A DNA stretch of 61,727 bases from UBA10677 sp045654245 (GTDB taxonomy: Bacteria; Bacillota; Clostridia; Christensenellales; Pumilibacteraceae), in NCBI GenBank assembly GCA_045654245.1, contig JAZOMX010000027.1:1-61727 (forward strand). The letters are read 5' to 3'. A program made the position numbers and the translations under genes. Below the pieces are notes generated by a model, which made no database searches, was not told where the DNA came from, and saw nothing but the letters and a program-made list of their open reading frames with translations. Every line of letters begins with the position of its first letter. Position 1 is the stretch's first letter. Of the stretch, positions 1 through 8,650 are shown one piece after another.

Positions 1-789
1 AGGCGGAGTAAAATCGTGGAATTTCGCGCGATAAAACTCGTCGTAGTTCTCTTTCGTAATCTCGCTTTTCGCCTTTTTCCAAAGCGGAACTCGGCTGTTT
101 ACCGTCTCAACCTCTTTATAAGTCTCGTACTCGGGAGTTTCGCCCTCTTTTACCTCGCCCTCTTTTTTCTTAGTCTTGGTTACTTCCATTACTATCGGAT
201 AGCGAATATAGTCGGAATACTTCTTAACAAGCATTTTAATAAAGTGCTCTCTTAGTAATTCGTCGTAATCGAAATCCTCGTCTTTATTGCGAAGATAAAG
301 CGTAATCGTAGTTCCGCACTTTTCTTTGTCGGCAGGCTCAATCGTATATCCCTCCGCTCCCTTGCTCGTCCACTTGTTAGCCTCGTCTTTTCCGTAAGCA
401 CGAGACACTACTTCAATCTTGTCCGCAACCATAAACGCCGAGTAAAAACCAACGCCGAACTGTCCGATAAGGTCAGTCTTTTCTTCAGCGTTTTTCTTAA
501 ACGCAAGAGTGCCGGACTCCGCTATCGTACCGAGGTTTTTCTCAAGTTCTTCCGCCGTCATACCAACACCATTATCGGATATAGTAAGCGTTCTATTGCT
601 CTCGTCCGCTTTAATCTCAATCTTAAAATCACTATCAACCGCGCTATCAGTTAGCGATATAAAATGTAGTTTGTCAATCGCGTCGCTAGCGTTGGAAATA
701 AGTTCGCGCAAGAAAATTTCCTTATTCGTGTAAATCGAATTTATCATTAGGTCTAATATTCTTTTACTTTCAGTCTTAAATTGTTTCAT
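1..789 (-). CDS. htpG: HtpG, Hsp90-family chaperone (3' end off the left edge)
   Basis: Only the first 263 codons lie in the window, so the C-terminal dimerisation region is missing. The start at 789 is preceded by a GGAGG box (795-799). The N-terminal GHKL ATPase domain is clear: FLRELISNASDAIDK near residue 25, a DNGVGMT-type nucleotide-binding motif, and the glycine-rich lid GQFGVGFYS. The middle domain begins at the YIRYPI segment. HtpG is a cytosolic ATP-dependent chaperone that helps remodel client proteins under stress. It is transcribed alone from a consensus promoter, with a CIRCE operator in its leader, so HrcA repression is expected. Identity is certain; only the C-terminus is unseen. 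Confidence 0.97.
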   Translation of the reverse strand, partial: MKQFKTESKRILDLMINSIYTNKEIFLRELISNASDAIDKLHFISLTDSAVDSDFKIEIKADESNRTLTISDNGVGMTAEELEKNLGTIAESGTLAFKKNAEEKTDLIGQFGVGFYSAFMVADKIEVVSRAYGKDEANKWTSKGAEGYTIEPADKEKCGTTITLYLRNKDEDFDYDELLREHFIKMLVKKYSDYIRYPIVMEVTKTKKKEGEVKEGETPEYETYKEVETVNSRVPLWKKAKSEITKENYDEFYRAKFHDFTPP

Positions 790-810
790 TATAGCCTCCG
801 CATAATCGTT

Positions 811-837
811 TTAGCACTCTATAACTGTGAGTGCTAA
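811..837 (-). promoter_or_regulatory. CIRCE operator (HrcA binding site)
   Basis: Perfect inverted repeat TTAGCACTC-N9-GAGTGCTAA, identical to the CIRCE consensus bound by HrcA. It lies between the -10 box and the htpG start, where bound repressor would block transcription. Confidence 0.96.
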
Positions 838-840
838 TTT

Positions 841-869
841 AGTATAACTCAATATTTTCGCTTTGTCAA
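841..869 (-). promoter_or_regulatory. htpG sigma-A promoter
   Basis: On the minus strand, TTGACA (864-869), a 17-bp spacer and TATACT (841-846). The start point would fall just before the CIRCE repeat. Confidence 0.9.
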
Positions 870-894
870 TACTTTTTTCCCATTTTTGCAAATA

Positions 895-926
895 AAAATC
901 CTCCCTAAACGATAGGAAGGATTTTT
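895..926 (-). terminator. Terminator after lacZ
   Basis: Inverted repeat AAATCCTTCCT / AGGGAGGATTT with a short loop and T-runs on both sides, directly downstream of the lacZ stop. It probably ends the long rplI-lacZ transcription unit. Confidence 0.8.
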
Positions 927-932
927 TCGGCT

Positions 933-3803
933 TTATTTTACTATTATCGTCATTTTTCCAGTAACGAATCGTGGCGTTTGGTACTCACTCGATAGCGCAG
1001 GCCCGCACGAATTCGAGCCTATGCCAGCATTAAAATAGTCTAGGCGCAAATGCGTTCCGTCGCTTTCGGGGAGTTCCCAGTCGTGCATAACGGTAGTAAG
1101 CATTTTTTGGCTGTACGGAAGAGCCGAGAAAGAGAAATCGCCCTCTACTCTTATCGTGTCCGCTCCGTTTGAAATTTCCATAGCGTTAGTACCATAGTGC
1201 GAGCCGTTCTCTTGAGGCTTTACGTAATGCACCATCATATTCTCTACCGTGTCTTCATAGCAGTCCTTAATGCACGAAATACGCCTATCGATATACGCCT
1301 CGTTAGAGCCGTAACCGTAGTACGAAACCTTGTTAAAGCACTTGCATAGTTCAGTTTCAAAACCAAGACGGGGCAAGAATACGAACTCTTCTCTTCTTTC
1401 CGAATCAATCTCTACGCTAAATCCGTTGCCAGCAAAAACGAAAGTTAGGGTATAACTTACGGCGGGAACGAATCTTACTGCCGAAAGATATCCTGTTACG
1501 GTAACTTTGTTCTTGTCGATTACAATCTCCCTTACTTCGCTGAAAATCTCGTTATAGCGAACCTCTTCCCATCTATTTCTTATATTTCTATCGTTATCGG
1601 TAGGCGCGCGCCAAACGGAAAGACCTAGGGGGGCTTTTAGCAACTCTTTGTCCGCCTTTTTAATAGATACCACGTTTGCGTTCGCTTTGTCGAGCGTAAA
1701 CTCTACGCCGTTACCCTTTGCCGTAATATATCTTCCGCTCTCTTCGATTTGCGCCTTGTCCTTGGCTAAATCGGAGGCTATCGTAATTTCTTTAGTAAAG
1801 CCCTCTTTCGCAATTTCGTGACCGCTCTCAAGAAGTCCGTCCTTACCGATAAGAGCAAGCGAAACAATCGTTACGTGAGCGTCTTTTAGCGGTAAAACGA
1901 TACTCTTTTTAGGTTCTATTCCCACCACCGTTTTATCCTCGCCGATTACTTTTCCCATATCCTTATAAGTAATCGTTACTTCGCCGACGATAGGCGCAAA
2001 GAAATTGCGAGAAGTGATTTTAAGTTCGCTACCCCTCTTTTCAAAGATTACGGGCTCGTAAATCTTTTTCATTTCCATTGACTTCTGCGTGAGTTTTCTA
2101 TCGGCGGTTATAATTCCGTCCATACAGAAGTTTCCGTCGTGTAGCGTTTCTCCGAAATCTCCGCCGTAGCGTTGTCCCTTATCGCCGTAAATTACGCCGT
2201 GGTCCGCCCACTCCCAAGTAAAAGCGCCCATAAGTCTATCCGACGAGTTGATTAAATCCCAGTACGCCTTAAAGTCGCCGGGGCCGTTACCCATAGCGTG
2301 ACAGTACTCACAAAGAACTAGCGGTCTAGTTTGCTTTTCGTCGGGCAAGTACTCGTCTCTCATCCACTCTACGGTAGGATACATACGACTTACCACGTCC
2401 ATTTCGGCGTTATAATAGTCGTTAAACGCGCGTTCAGTCCTACAAGCAACGTTTATGCTCTCGTAATGCACAGGTCGGTCGTCTGCCTTTTTAACCCACT
2501 TAATCGCCTTTTCTAGGTTTACTCCGTAACCGCTCTCGTTTCCAAGCGACCACATAATAACGCAAGGGCGGTTCTTGTCACGCTCCACGTTAAAGATTTG
2601 GCGCTCTAATATTCCCTTTTCAAACAAGGGATTAGCCATTATACGGTCGTATTCGACGTTGCCATTATTATGCGCGTTACCTACCGAACAAGTGCAAGTT
2701 CCGTGCGTTTCGAGGTCGGACTCGTCAATTACGTAAAAACCGTACTCGTCGCAAAGTTGATAGAACTGTGGCATATTAGGATAGTGCGAAGTTCTAATTG
2801 CGTTTACGTTGAGTTTTTTCATTAGCGTTAGGTCTTCTACGATATTCTCCACCGTTACCGTTGCGCCCGTCTTACAGTTAAAGTCGTGACGGTTTACTCC
2901 ACGAAGTTTAATCGGCTTACCGTTGAATAAATACAAGCCGTCCTTAACGCAAGTCGTTCTAATTCCCACCTTTTCGCCGATTACCTCGTCGTTACTCTCT
3001 ATCGTCATATCGTATAAATTAGGTTGCTCTGCACTCCAAAGCAAGGGATTTTTCACCTTAAACGATATCGTTTCGCCCTCGGCAATTTCCTTTTTCTCGC
3101 CAAGCAAGGTTACGGTTGCTCTTTCGCCGGAGAGCAAAGTAAACTCTACCGTGCCGTCAAGCGCAGTCTTAACCTTATAATCGGTAATATGTCCTTGCGG
3201 ACGGAGAAGAATATATACGTCACGGAAAATACCCGTAAAGCGCAACTTGTCTTGGTCTTCTAGATACGAACCTGCGCACCACTTGAGTACGAGCAAGTCG
3301 ATTTTGTTTTCGCCCTCTACCACGAAATCGGTAATATCGAACTCGCTGACTCTGTGCGAAACTTGAGAAAAACCTACAAACTCGTCGTTGATATAAAGGT
3401 AGAAACAACTATCTACTCCCTCAAAGTTAAGATATTTTTTGTAGTCGCTTTTCCCTAGCGTAAACTTTCTTTGATAATGATAAGTCGGGTTTAGGTTTGG
3501 CGAATAGGGGGGATTAAATGGGAAAGGATAGTTAACATTCGTGTACTGGAAATGGTCGTAACCGTAATACTGAACACACGACGGCACGGTAATATCCGCT
3601 TGGGGAATAGCCGTATAGAAGTCGTCGGGTACTGACAAAATACTGTCGTACTCGGTTATTTTCCACTCACCGTTAAGCGAAAAGAAACGACTGCTTTTCT
3701 CTCTGCAAGAAAATGCGTTCTCGCCCTCGCCGAACGGAATATAGTACGCTCTAGGCGGTAAAGTATTGATAGCATCAGTATTTTCATAGTATTTTCTTAG
3801 CAT
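933..3803 (-). CDS. lacZ: Beta-galactosidase, GH2 LacZ type
   Basis: A 956-residue cytoplasmic enzyme that hydrolyses lactose and other beta-galactosides; E. coli LacZ is about 1020 residues. The order is an N-terminal sugar-binding jelly roll, an Ig-like domain, a TIM barrel from about residue 290, and a C-terminal small-chain domain. The acid/base Glu is E423 in WSLGNESGYG and the nucleophile is E499 in LCEYCHAMGNG. The galactose-site loops around FTWEWADHG are present. There is no signal peptide. It begins 12 bp after the dus stop, with GGAG upstream, and is the last gene of a leftward series of otherwise housekeeping genes. No LacI-type operator or lactose transporter is adjacent. Activity on galactosides other than lactose is possible. 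Confidence 0.93.
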   Translation of the reverse strand: MLRKYYENTDAINTLPPRAYYIPFGEGENAFSCREKSSRFFSLNGEWKITEYDSILSVPDDFYTAIPQADITVPSCVQYYGYDHFQYTNVNYPFPFNPPYSPNLNPTYHYQRKFTLGKSDYKKYLNFEGVDSCFYLYINDEFVGFSQVSHRVSEFDITDFVVEGENKIDLLVLKWCAGSYLEDQDKLRFTGIFRDVYILLRPQGHITDYKVKTALDGTVEFTLLSGERATVTLLGEKKEIAEGETISFKVKNPLLWSAEQPNLYDMTIESNDEVIGEKVGIRTTCVKDGLYLFNGKPIKLRGVNRHDFNCKTGATVTVENIVEDLTLMKKLNVNAIRTSHYPNMPQFYQLCDEYGFYVIDESDLETHGTCTCSVGNAHNNGNVEYDRIMANPLFEKGILERQIFNVERDKNRPCVIMWSLGNESGYGVNLEKAIKWVKKADDRPVHYESINVACRTERAFNDYYNAEMDVVSRMYPTVEWMRDEYLPDEKQTRPLVLCEYCHAMGNGPGDFKAYWDLINSSDRLMGAFTWEWADHGVIYGDKGQRYGGDFGETLHDGNFCMDGIITADRKLTQKSMEMKKIYEPVIFEKRGSELKITSRNFFAPIVGEVTITYKDMGKVIGEDKTVVGIEPKKSIVLPLKDAHVTIVSLALIGKDGLLESGHEIAKEGFTKEITIASDLAKDKAQIEESGRYITAKGNGVEFTLDKANANVVSIKKADKELLKAPLGLSVWRAPTDNDRNIRNRWEEVRYNEIFSEVREIVIDKNKVTVTGYLSAVRFVPAVSYTLTFVFAGNGFSVEIDSERREEFVFLPRLGFETELCKCFNKVSYYGYGSNEAYIDRRISCIKDCYEDTVENMMVHYVKPQENGSHYGTNAMEISNGADTIRVEGDFSFSALPYSQKMLTTVMHDWELPESDGTHLRLDYFNAGIGSNSCGPALSSEYQTPRFVTGKMTIIVK

Positions 3804-3815
3804 AATTATTTTCTC

Positions 3816-4760
3816 CTATCTAAGTGATTTGTCTATTTCTTCTTTTAATGACTGCGTTCCCGTAATCGTAAAGAGTTTTTGTTTTAACTCTTTTTGCCCC
3901 GAAACGCCCTTAAGGTAAAACCCTAAATGTTTTCGCATATTGACGAAAGTGTATCTGTCGCCATACGCCTCGAACATAAAATCAATATGCGCAAATATCG
4001 TTTCTTTAAGCGATAGTTTCCACTCGTTACCCAGCAATCGAGCGAAAATTTGCGGATTACCAAGCGCGCCTCTGCCTATCATAAGTCCGTCCACTCGCTC
4101 TAGTAATTGCTCGGCGTTACTCTCGTTTGCGTCTCCGCTTGCGATTACGGGGATAGAAACGCTTTGCTTGACTTTCTCAATCGCCGTTATATCCGAAGTT
4201 CCGCTATACCCCATAGCGCGCGTTCGCCCGTGCACTGCTATCGCTTGCGCTCCTGCGCCCTCCATAGCCTTACAAAACTCCACGGCGGTAAACTCGCCCT
4301 CGTCGTAACCTAATCTAGTTTTAACGGTAACGGGCTTGCCGTTCGCATTTTTCACGCACGCAGAAACGATTTTTTCGGCTAGTGGAATATTCTTCATAAG
4401 CGCACTACCCTCTCCGCTCTTAACTATTTTAGGCACGGGACAACCCATATTGATATCGATTATATCAAACTCGTTTATCCGTTCGTTACCAAGCGCTCTT
4501 TCAAAAAATTCGGGCTCGTGGCCAAACAGTTGCGCGCTCTTTATTTTCTCTTCGGGCGAGTAAACTAGTAGTTCTCCGCTCTTATCGGGGTTATAAACCA
4601 GCCCCTTTGCGCTTACCATTTCAGTTACGGTAAGCCCTACGCCAGAAAGCGCGCAAAGCCTACGCATTGCTAGGTCGGTGTACCCCGCCATAGGCGCAAG
4701 AATAAGGGAGTTAGGAATAGTTACCCTCCCTATTTTTAGCGGTTTTGCGCACTTACTCAA
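3816..4760 (-). CDS. dusB: tRNA-dihydrouridine synthase (Dus family)
   Basis: A 314-residue FMN-dependent TIM barrel that reduces uridine to dihydrouridine in tRNA D-loops. Seen motifs are APMAGYTD at the N-terminus, DINMGCPVPKI with the catalytic Cys, VKTRLGYD, AVHGRTRAMGYSG, and the phosphate-binding end DGLMIGRGALGNP. It overlaps the 3' end of mazG by 8 bp, which suggests translational coupling, and lacZ follows closely. DusB is the usual assignment in Firmicutes; the exact uridine target cannot be read from sequence. Confidence 0.93.
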   Translation of the reverse strand: MSKCAKPLKIGRVTIPNSLILAPMAGYTDLAMRRLCALSGVGLTVTEMVSAKGLVYNPDKSGELLVYSPEEKIKSAQLFGHEPEFFERALGNERINEFDIIDINMGCPVPKIVKSGEGSALMKNIPLAEKIVSACVKNANGKPVTVKTRLGYDEGEFTAVEFCKAMEGAGAQAIAVHGRTRAMGYSGTSDITAIEKVKQSVSIPVIASGDANESNAEQLLERVDGLMIGRGALGNPQIFARLLGNEWKLSLKETIFAHIDFMFEAYGDRYTFVNMRKHLGFYLKGVSGQKELKQKLFTITGTQSLKEEIDKSLR

Positions 4761-5472
4761 GGTTGTTTTCCGCCTCGTTTAATTTTCCGTTTTCGTCGCA
4801 CTCTTTCATTTTTTCGGCAAACCCGTTTACGCTTTTTAGTAAATCCACCTCGGCATCTGCGCCCGAAAGAGTGGCTAAAAACAACGAGTAAAGCAAAGTC
4901 TTAACTCTTCCCTCCGCAGTTTTGTCTGAAAGCGAAGTAATTAGTTTTTGCTCTAATCCCTCGCTAGTAAAGTTTGCGCCCGATTTAACCGCTTTTTTAA
5001 ACGCCTTTTGACCTTTAAGTAGCGCGGGAAAAGTATCGGGCAAGCGGTCTAACTGTTCAGAAAGCGTACTCGCTTTTTTCTCTACCGCTTTTGCTTTCTC
5101 CCAAAACGAGAGAGCCTCTTCACTATTGCTCGCCTTGTTCTCGCCAAAAATATGAGTATGGCGGTAAACTAGTTTTCGGCATAGTTCGTCCACTACTTCG
5201 CCAAGCGTAAATCGTCCGTCACGCTCAGCCATATCACAATGGAAAACGACTTGGAGTAGCACGTCGCCAAGTTCTTCTATCATATTAGCGTCGTCACGGT
5301 TATCAATCGCCTCAACCGCCTCGTACGCCTCTTCGACCATATTTATTCTGATACTTTCGTGAGTTTGTACTCTATCCCACGGACAACCGTCGGGAGCGGT
5401 AAGAAAGTTCATAATCGCCATAAGGTCGGAAAAATCATATTTTTCTTTGTTTAATAAATCAGCCTTTTCCAT
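4753..5472 (-). CDS. mazG: MazG-type NTP pyrophosphohydrolase
   Basis: A 239-residue cytosolic all-alpha enzyme that hydrolyses NTPs or dNTPs to monophosphate and PPi, a house-cleaning role. The N-terminal MazG domain shows the PDGCPWDRVQTHESI signature and the metal-binding EEAYE...EELGD pair near residues 47-70, then RHTHIFG and FWEKAK. The C-terminal third is a poorly conserved second MazG-like region ending in a charged tail. The start ATG lies 2 bp past the stop of the upstream metallo-hydrolase gene, so the two are probably coupled. Confidence 0.93.
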   Translation of the reverse strand: MEKADLLNKEKYDFSDLMAIMNFLTAPDGCPWDRVQTHESIRINMVEEAYEAVEAIDNRDDANMIEELGDVLLQVVFHCDMAERDGRFTLGEVVDELCRKLVYRHTHIFGENKASNSEEALSFWEKAKAVEKKASTLSEQLDRLPDTFPALLKGQKAFKKAVKSGANFTSEGLEQKLITSLSDKTAEGRVKTLLYSLFLATLSGADAEVDLLKSVNGFAEKMKECDENGKLNEAENNLE

Positions 5473-5473
5473 A

Positions 5474-6217
5474 TTAAATCTCTAATTCGTCGTCGTCCGC
5501 TACGCAAATAAGCGGATATCCGTAATCGTTTTTCACTTTCTCGATATCGTCGTACTTGTTAAACGGGAAAACGTGAGTAAACACGAACTTGTCCGCCAAG
5601 CACTTTTTAAGATACTTGTCTATATCCGAAAGAGAAAAGTGCGCCATTTCGCAAACAATACAATCCATTTTCTTTTCAAAAGCAACCACGGGAAAATCTT
5701 CTTTGCCCAAGAACTGCGACATATCACCCGTAATAAGTAAGTTCTTTCCCTCCGCCTCGATTAAATAAGCGTAAGTAGGCGAACCAACTTGGTACATATG
5801 TTGAGTACGAATAGCCGTTACCTTAATATTGCCGTCGTCGTAAAAAGTTCCCTCGCAAGTCAGTTTTAGGCGTAGTCGCTCTTCGTCCAACTTTGAAACG
5901 GAGGTGTACTCGATAAATTCTTTCATTCTCTCGCCAAGTTCACGCTCGGGCAAGAAAATATCGTAACTCGTATTCTTAAAATACCAGTTGGACAAGTCAA
6001 CGAGGTTGGTTAGTCCGTTGATATGGTCGCCGTGGCGGTGCGTAATAAACACCGCTTTTAGGTCCGTTAGGTCGAACTCTTTTTTAAGCATTTTCTCAAT
6101 CGCCGGCGCTCCGCAATCGAATAAATACCCCTTTCCATTAACCTCTAAAAACGCGCACGAACAAAATCTATCGCCGGCAGGGACTCCGTGGCTAGTTCCA
6201 AAAAAAGTAATCTTCAT
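5474..6217 (-). CDS. Metallo-beta-lactamase-fold hydrolase (RNase Z/PhnP-like)
   Basis: A 247-residue MBL-fold protein with the dinuclear-metal motif THRHGDHINGL near residue 60. It also has an N-terminal FFGTSHGVP segment typical of the RNase Z/PhnP/YycJ branch, a GDMSQF metal ligand region and a FTHVFPFN His near the C-terminus. It lacks the RNase Z exosite arm, so true tRNA 3' processing is unlikely. A phosphodiesterase or small-molecule hydrolase role fits better. A clear AGGAG precedes the start. Its place between copA and mazG does not indicate a substrate. Confidence 0.8.
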   Translation of the reverse strand: MKITFFGTSHGVPAGDRFCSCAFLEVNGKGYLFDCGAPAIEKMLKKEFDLTDLKAVFITHRHGDHINGLTNLVDLSNWYFKNTSYDIFLPERELGERMKEFIEYTSVSKLDEERLRLKLTCEGTFYDDGNIKVTAIRTQHMYQVGSPTYAYLIEAEGKNLLITGDMSQFLGKEDFPVVAFEKKMDCIVCEMAHFSLSDIDKYLKKCLADKFVFTHVFPFNKYDDIEKVKNDYGYPLICVADDDELEI

Positions 6218-6226
6218 AATCTTCTC

Positions 6227-8638
6227 CTACTCTATAACCTTATATCCGCTAGAGGTTACTACGCCTACTAGCGTTTCTCTTTCAACTTTGCCGTCGGTAA
6301 CGACTACCGCCTGTCCGCTCTCGTGACTAACTTCTGCACTAACTACGCCCGCAACGCCCTCAAGAGCGCTCTTAACTCTACCCGAACAATGCGGACACAT
6401 CATACCCTCTATTTTAAGAACGATTTGCATACTTTCCATCTCCTTTACTTCTTCGTTTACTTTAGGGAACTTAATCAAATTAAGTCTAAGTGAATTACAT
6501 ACCACGCAAAAACTGGATAAACTCATTGTAAGCGCACCCACCATAGGCGAGAGCGCAATTCCCAAAAGCGGAACTAACGCACCCGTTGCTACGGGAATAC
6601 AAACCGTGTTGTATATAAACGCCCAAAACAAGTTTTCACGAATATTTCTAAGCGTGCTTTTTCCTACGGTAAGCGCTTTTACTACTTCGGTTACGCCTCC
6701 GCCCGATAGCACCGTGTCCGCACTCTCGATTGCTATATCTGCGCCCGCTCCGATTGCAATTCCTAGGTCGGCGGTAGTGAGCGCAAGCGCGTCGTTTATT
6801 CCGTCGCCTACGAAAGCAACCTTGCCCGTTTCCTTTAGTTTACTTACTTCTTCCGCCTTTTGCTTTGGCAGTACTTCGGCGATAACCTCGCTAATGCCTA
6901 CGCTTTTTGCAACCGCTAACGCACTACGCGAGCCGTCGCCCGAAATAAGAACTACTCTCTTGCCTTGCTTTTTTAGAACTCTTATTGCATCTACGGCGTC
7001 CGCCTTAATCTCGTCCGAAACGGCGATTATACCCAAAAACTTGTCCGCTTTTGAAAAATATATCACCGTTTTTCCTTCGCTCTCTAGCCTTTTAATAAGT
7101 GCGATTTTATCTTCGCCTACGATATTACTACCCACGAAATTGAGGTTTCCGCCAAGCGCAGTCTCGCCGTTTATTATTCCGCTTACACCTCGTCCCGTAT
7201 GAGCCGAAAAACTTTCGACCTCGTACGGCGTTACGCCGTTTTGCTCACAATAACTATTGATTGCGTAAGATAGCGGATGTTCACTCTTTCTCTCTAGCGA
7301 ATACGCCACTTTAAGCAGTTCTTCGTCGCCCAAAAAGTCAGTCACGATAGGCTTTCCCTCGGTAAGCGTTCCCGTTTTATCGAACGCCACAATATCAATT
7401 CTACCCGCCGTTTCTAGTGCGGTAGCGTTCTTAAATAGTACGCCGTTTTTTGCGCCCACTCCACTACCTACCATAATAGCAACGGGGGTTGCAAGCCCTA
7501 GTGCGCACGGGCAACTAATAACTAGCACCGCCACCGCACGGGATAGCGAATAGCCTACGCTTGCGCCCGTAATAAGCCAAACCACCGCAGTTATAAGAGC
7601 AATCGTCATAACGACGGGAACGAATATTCCCGACACCTTATCGGCTAACTTTGCTATCGGCGCTTTGGTTAAAGTAACTTCCTCTACCGCCTTAATAATT
7701 TGTCCGAGCGAAGTTTGCTCGCCAACGGCGGTAGTCTTTATTTTTATATAGCCGTTACCGTTAAGCGTTGCCGAATAAACCTTGTCGCCCACTCTCTTTT
7801 CTACCGGCATACTCTCGCCCGTTAGAGCCGATTCGTTAGCAAAACTCTCGCCCTCGATTACCACGCCGTCAACGGGAATTTTCTCGCCCGGACGAACGGC
7901 TACGATATCTCCCACCTTAACGGCGGAAAGAGCAACCGTTTTTTCTTCTCCACCGACTACGAGCGTTGCCGACGAAGGCGTAAGAGCAATAAGCGATTTA
8001 ATCGCACTCGTCGTCTTTCCTTTTGCTAAACTCTCAAGAAATTTACCCACCGTAATCAGCGTTAGTATCATACCTGCCGACTCGAAATATAGCGAGTGGA
8101 GAACTTTACTCTCGTTTCCCGTCGTAACAAGCACTACGAGTGAATAAACGAACGAGGTTAGCGAGCCTAGTGAAACGAGCGTATCCATATTAGGCGCTCT
8201 ATTTATTACTCCCTTAAATCCGCTTATAAAAAATTTACGGTTTATTATCATTATTGCAAGCGCAAAAATAGACTGTACTATTCCGATTGCTATCGGATTA
8301 CGCTCTAAATAGGGGAAAAGCGGAAATCCCCACATAGTATAGCCCATAGAAAAGTACACGAGTACAAGTAAGAGAATAGCAGAAAGGACGAGCCTAGACA
8401 GAACCGCCTTGCTCTCCTTTTCTATTCCGCTTTTTGGGCGAGTATCGCTATTTATTCCGTAGCCTGCTCCCACTACCGCGCTAATTACGCTCTCGTCGGG
8501 CTCGTCCCCCTCAACGGAGAGAACGCCCGTAATAAGGTTAACGCTACACGAAGTAACGCCAGCCAGTTTCGAAACCGCTTTTTCTACGCGCATAGAGCAA
8601 GCCGAGCAACTCATACCCGTAACTTTATACTTTCTCAT
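6227..8638 (-). CDS. copA: Copper-transporting P1B-type ATPase with HMA domains at both ends
   Basis: An 803-residue membrane pump that exports Cu(I) using ATP. An N-terminal heavy-metal-associated domain carries MSCSAC (C11, C14). Membrane helices follow, then the SALTGES actuator loop, the ion-site CPC (C376-C378), the phosphorylated Asp of DKTGTLTEG (about D420), and the GDGINDA hinge. After the last helices a second HMA domain (about 734-803) carries CPHC. This tail looks like a CopZ copper chaperone fused to the pump; usually CopZ is a separate gene and none is seen here. There is no CsoR or CopY gene nearby. It starts 12 bp after the preceding stop with a weak ribosome site, so coupling is likely. 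Confidence 0.94.
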   Translation of the reverse strand: MRKYKVTGMSCSACSMRVEKAVSKLAGVTSCSVNLITGVLSVEGDEPDESVISAVVGAGYGINSDTRPKSGIEKESKAVLSRLVLSAILLLVLVYFSMGYTMWGFPLFPYLERNPIAIGIVQSIFALAIMIINRKFFISGFKGVINRAPNMDTLVSLGSLTSFVYSLVVLVTTGNESKVLHSLYFESAGMILTLITVGKFLESLAKGKTTSAIKSLIALTPSSATLVVGGEEKTVALSAVKVGDIVAVRPGEKIPVDGVVIEGESFANESALTGESMPVEKRVGDKVYSATLNGNGYIKIKTTAVGEQTSLGQIIKAVEEVTLTKAPIAKLADKVSGIFVPVVMTIALITAVVWLITGASVGYSLSRAVAVLVISCPCALGLATPVAIMVGSGVGAKNGVLFKNATALETAGRIDIVAFDKTGTLTEGKPIVTDFLGDEELLKVAYSLERKSEHPLSYAINSYCEQNGVTPYEVESFSAHTGRGVSGIINGETALGGNLNFVGSNIVGEDKIALIKRLESEGKTVIYFSKADKFLGIIAVSDEIKADAVDAIRVLKKQGKRVVLISGDGSRSALAVAKSVGISEVIAEVLPKQKAEEVSKLKETGKVAFVGDGINDALALTTADLGIAIGAGADIAIESADTVLSGGGVTEVVKALTVGKSTLRNIRENLFWAFIYNTVCIPVATGALVPLLGIALSPMVGALTMSLSSFCVVCNSLRLNLIKFPKVNEEVKEMESMQIVLKIEGMMCPHCSGRVKSALEGVAGVVSAEVSHESGQAVVVTDGKVERETLVGVVTSSGYKVIE

Positions 8639-8650
8639 TTTTACCGTTAA

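Noticed and set aside
2331..3408. Several open frames opposite lacZ and similar shadows elsewhere
   Set aside because: They overlap strongly supported genes on the other strand and carry no motifs or ribosome sites.
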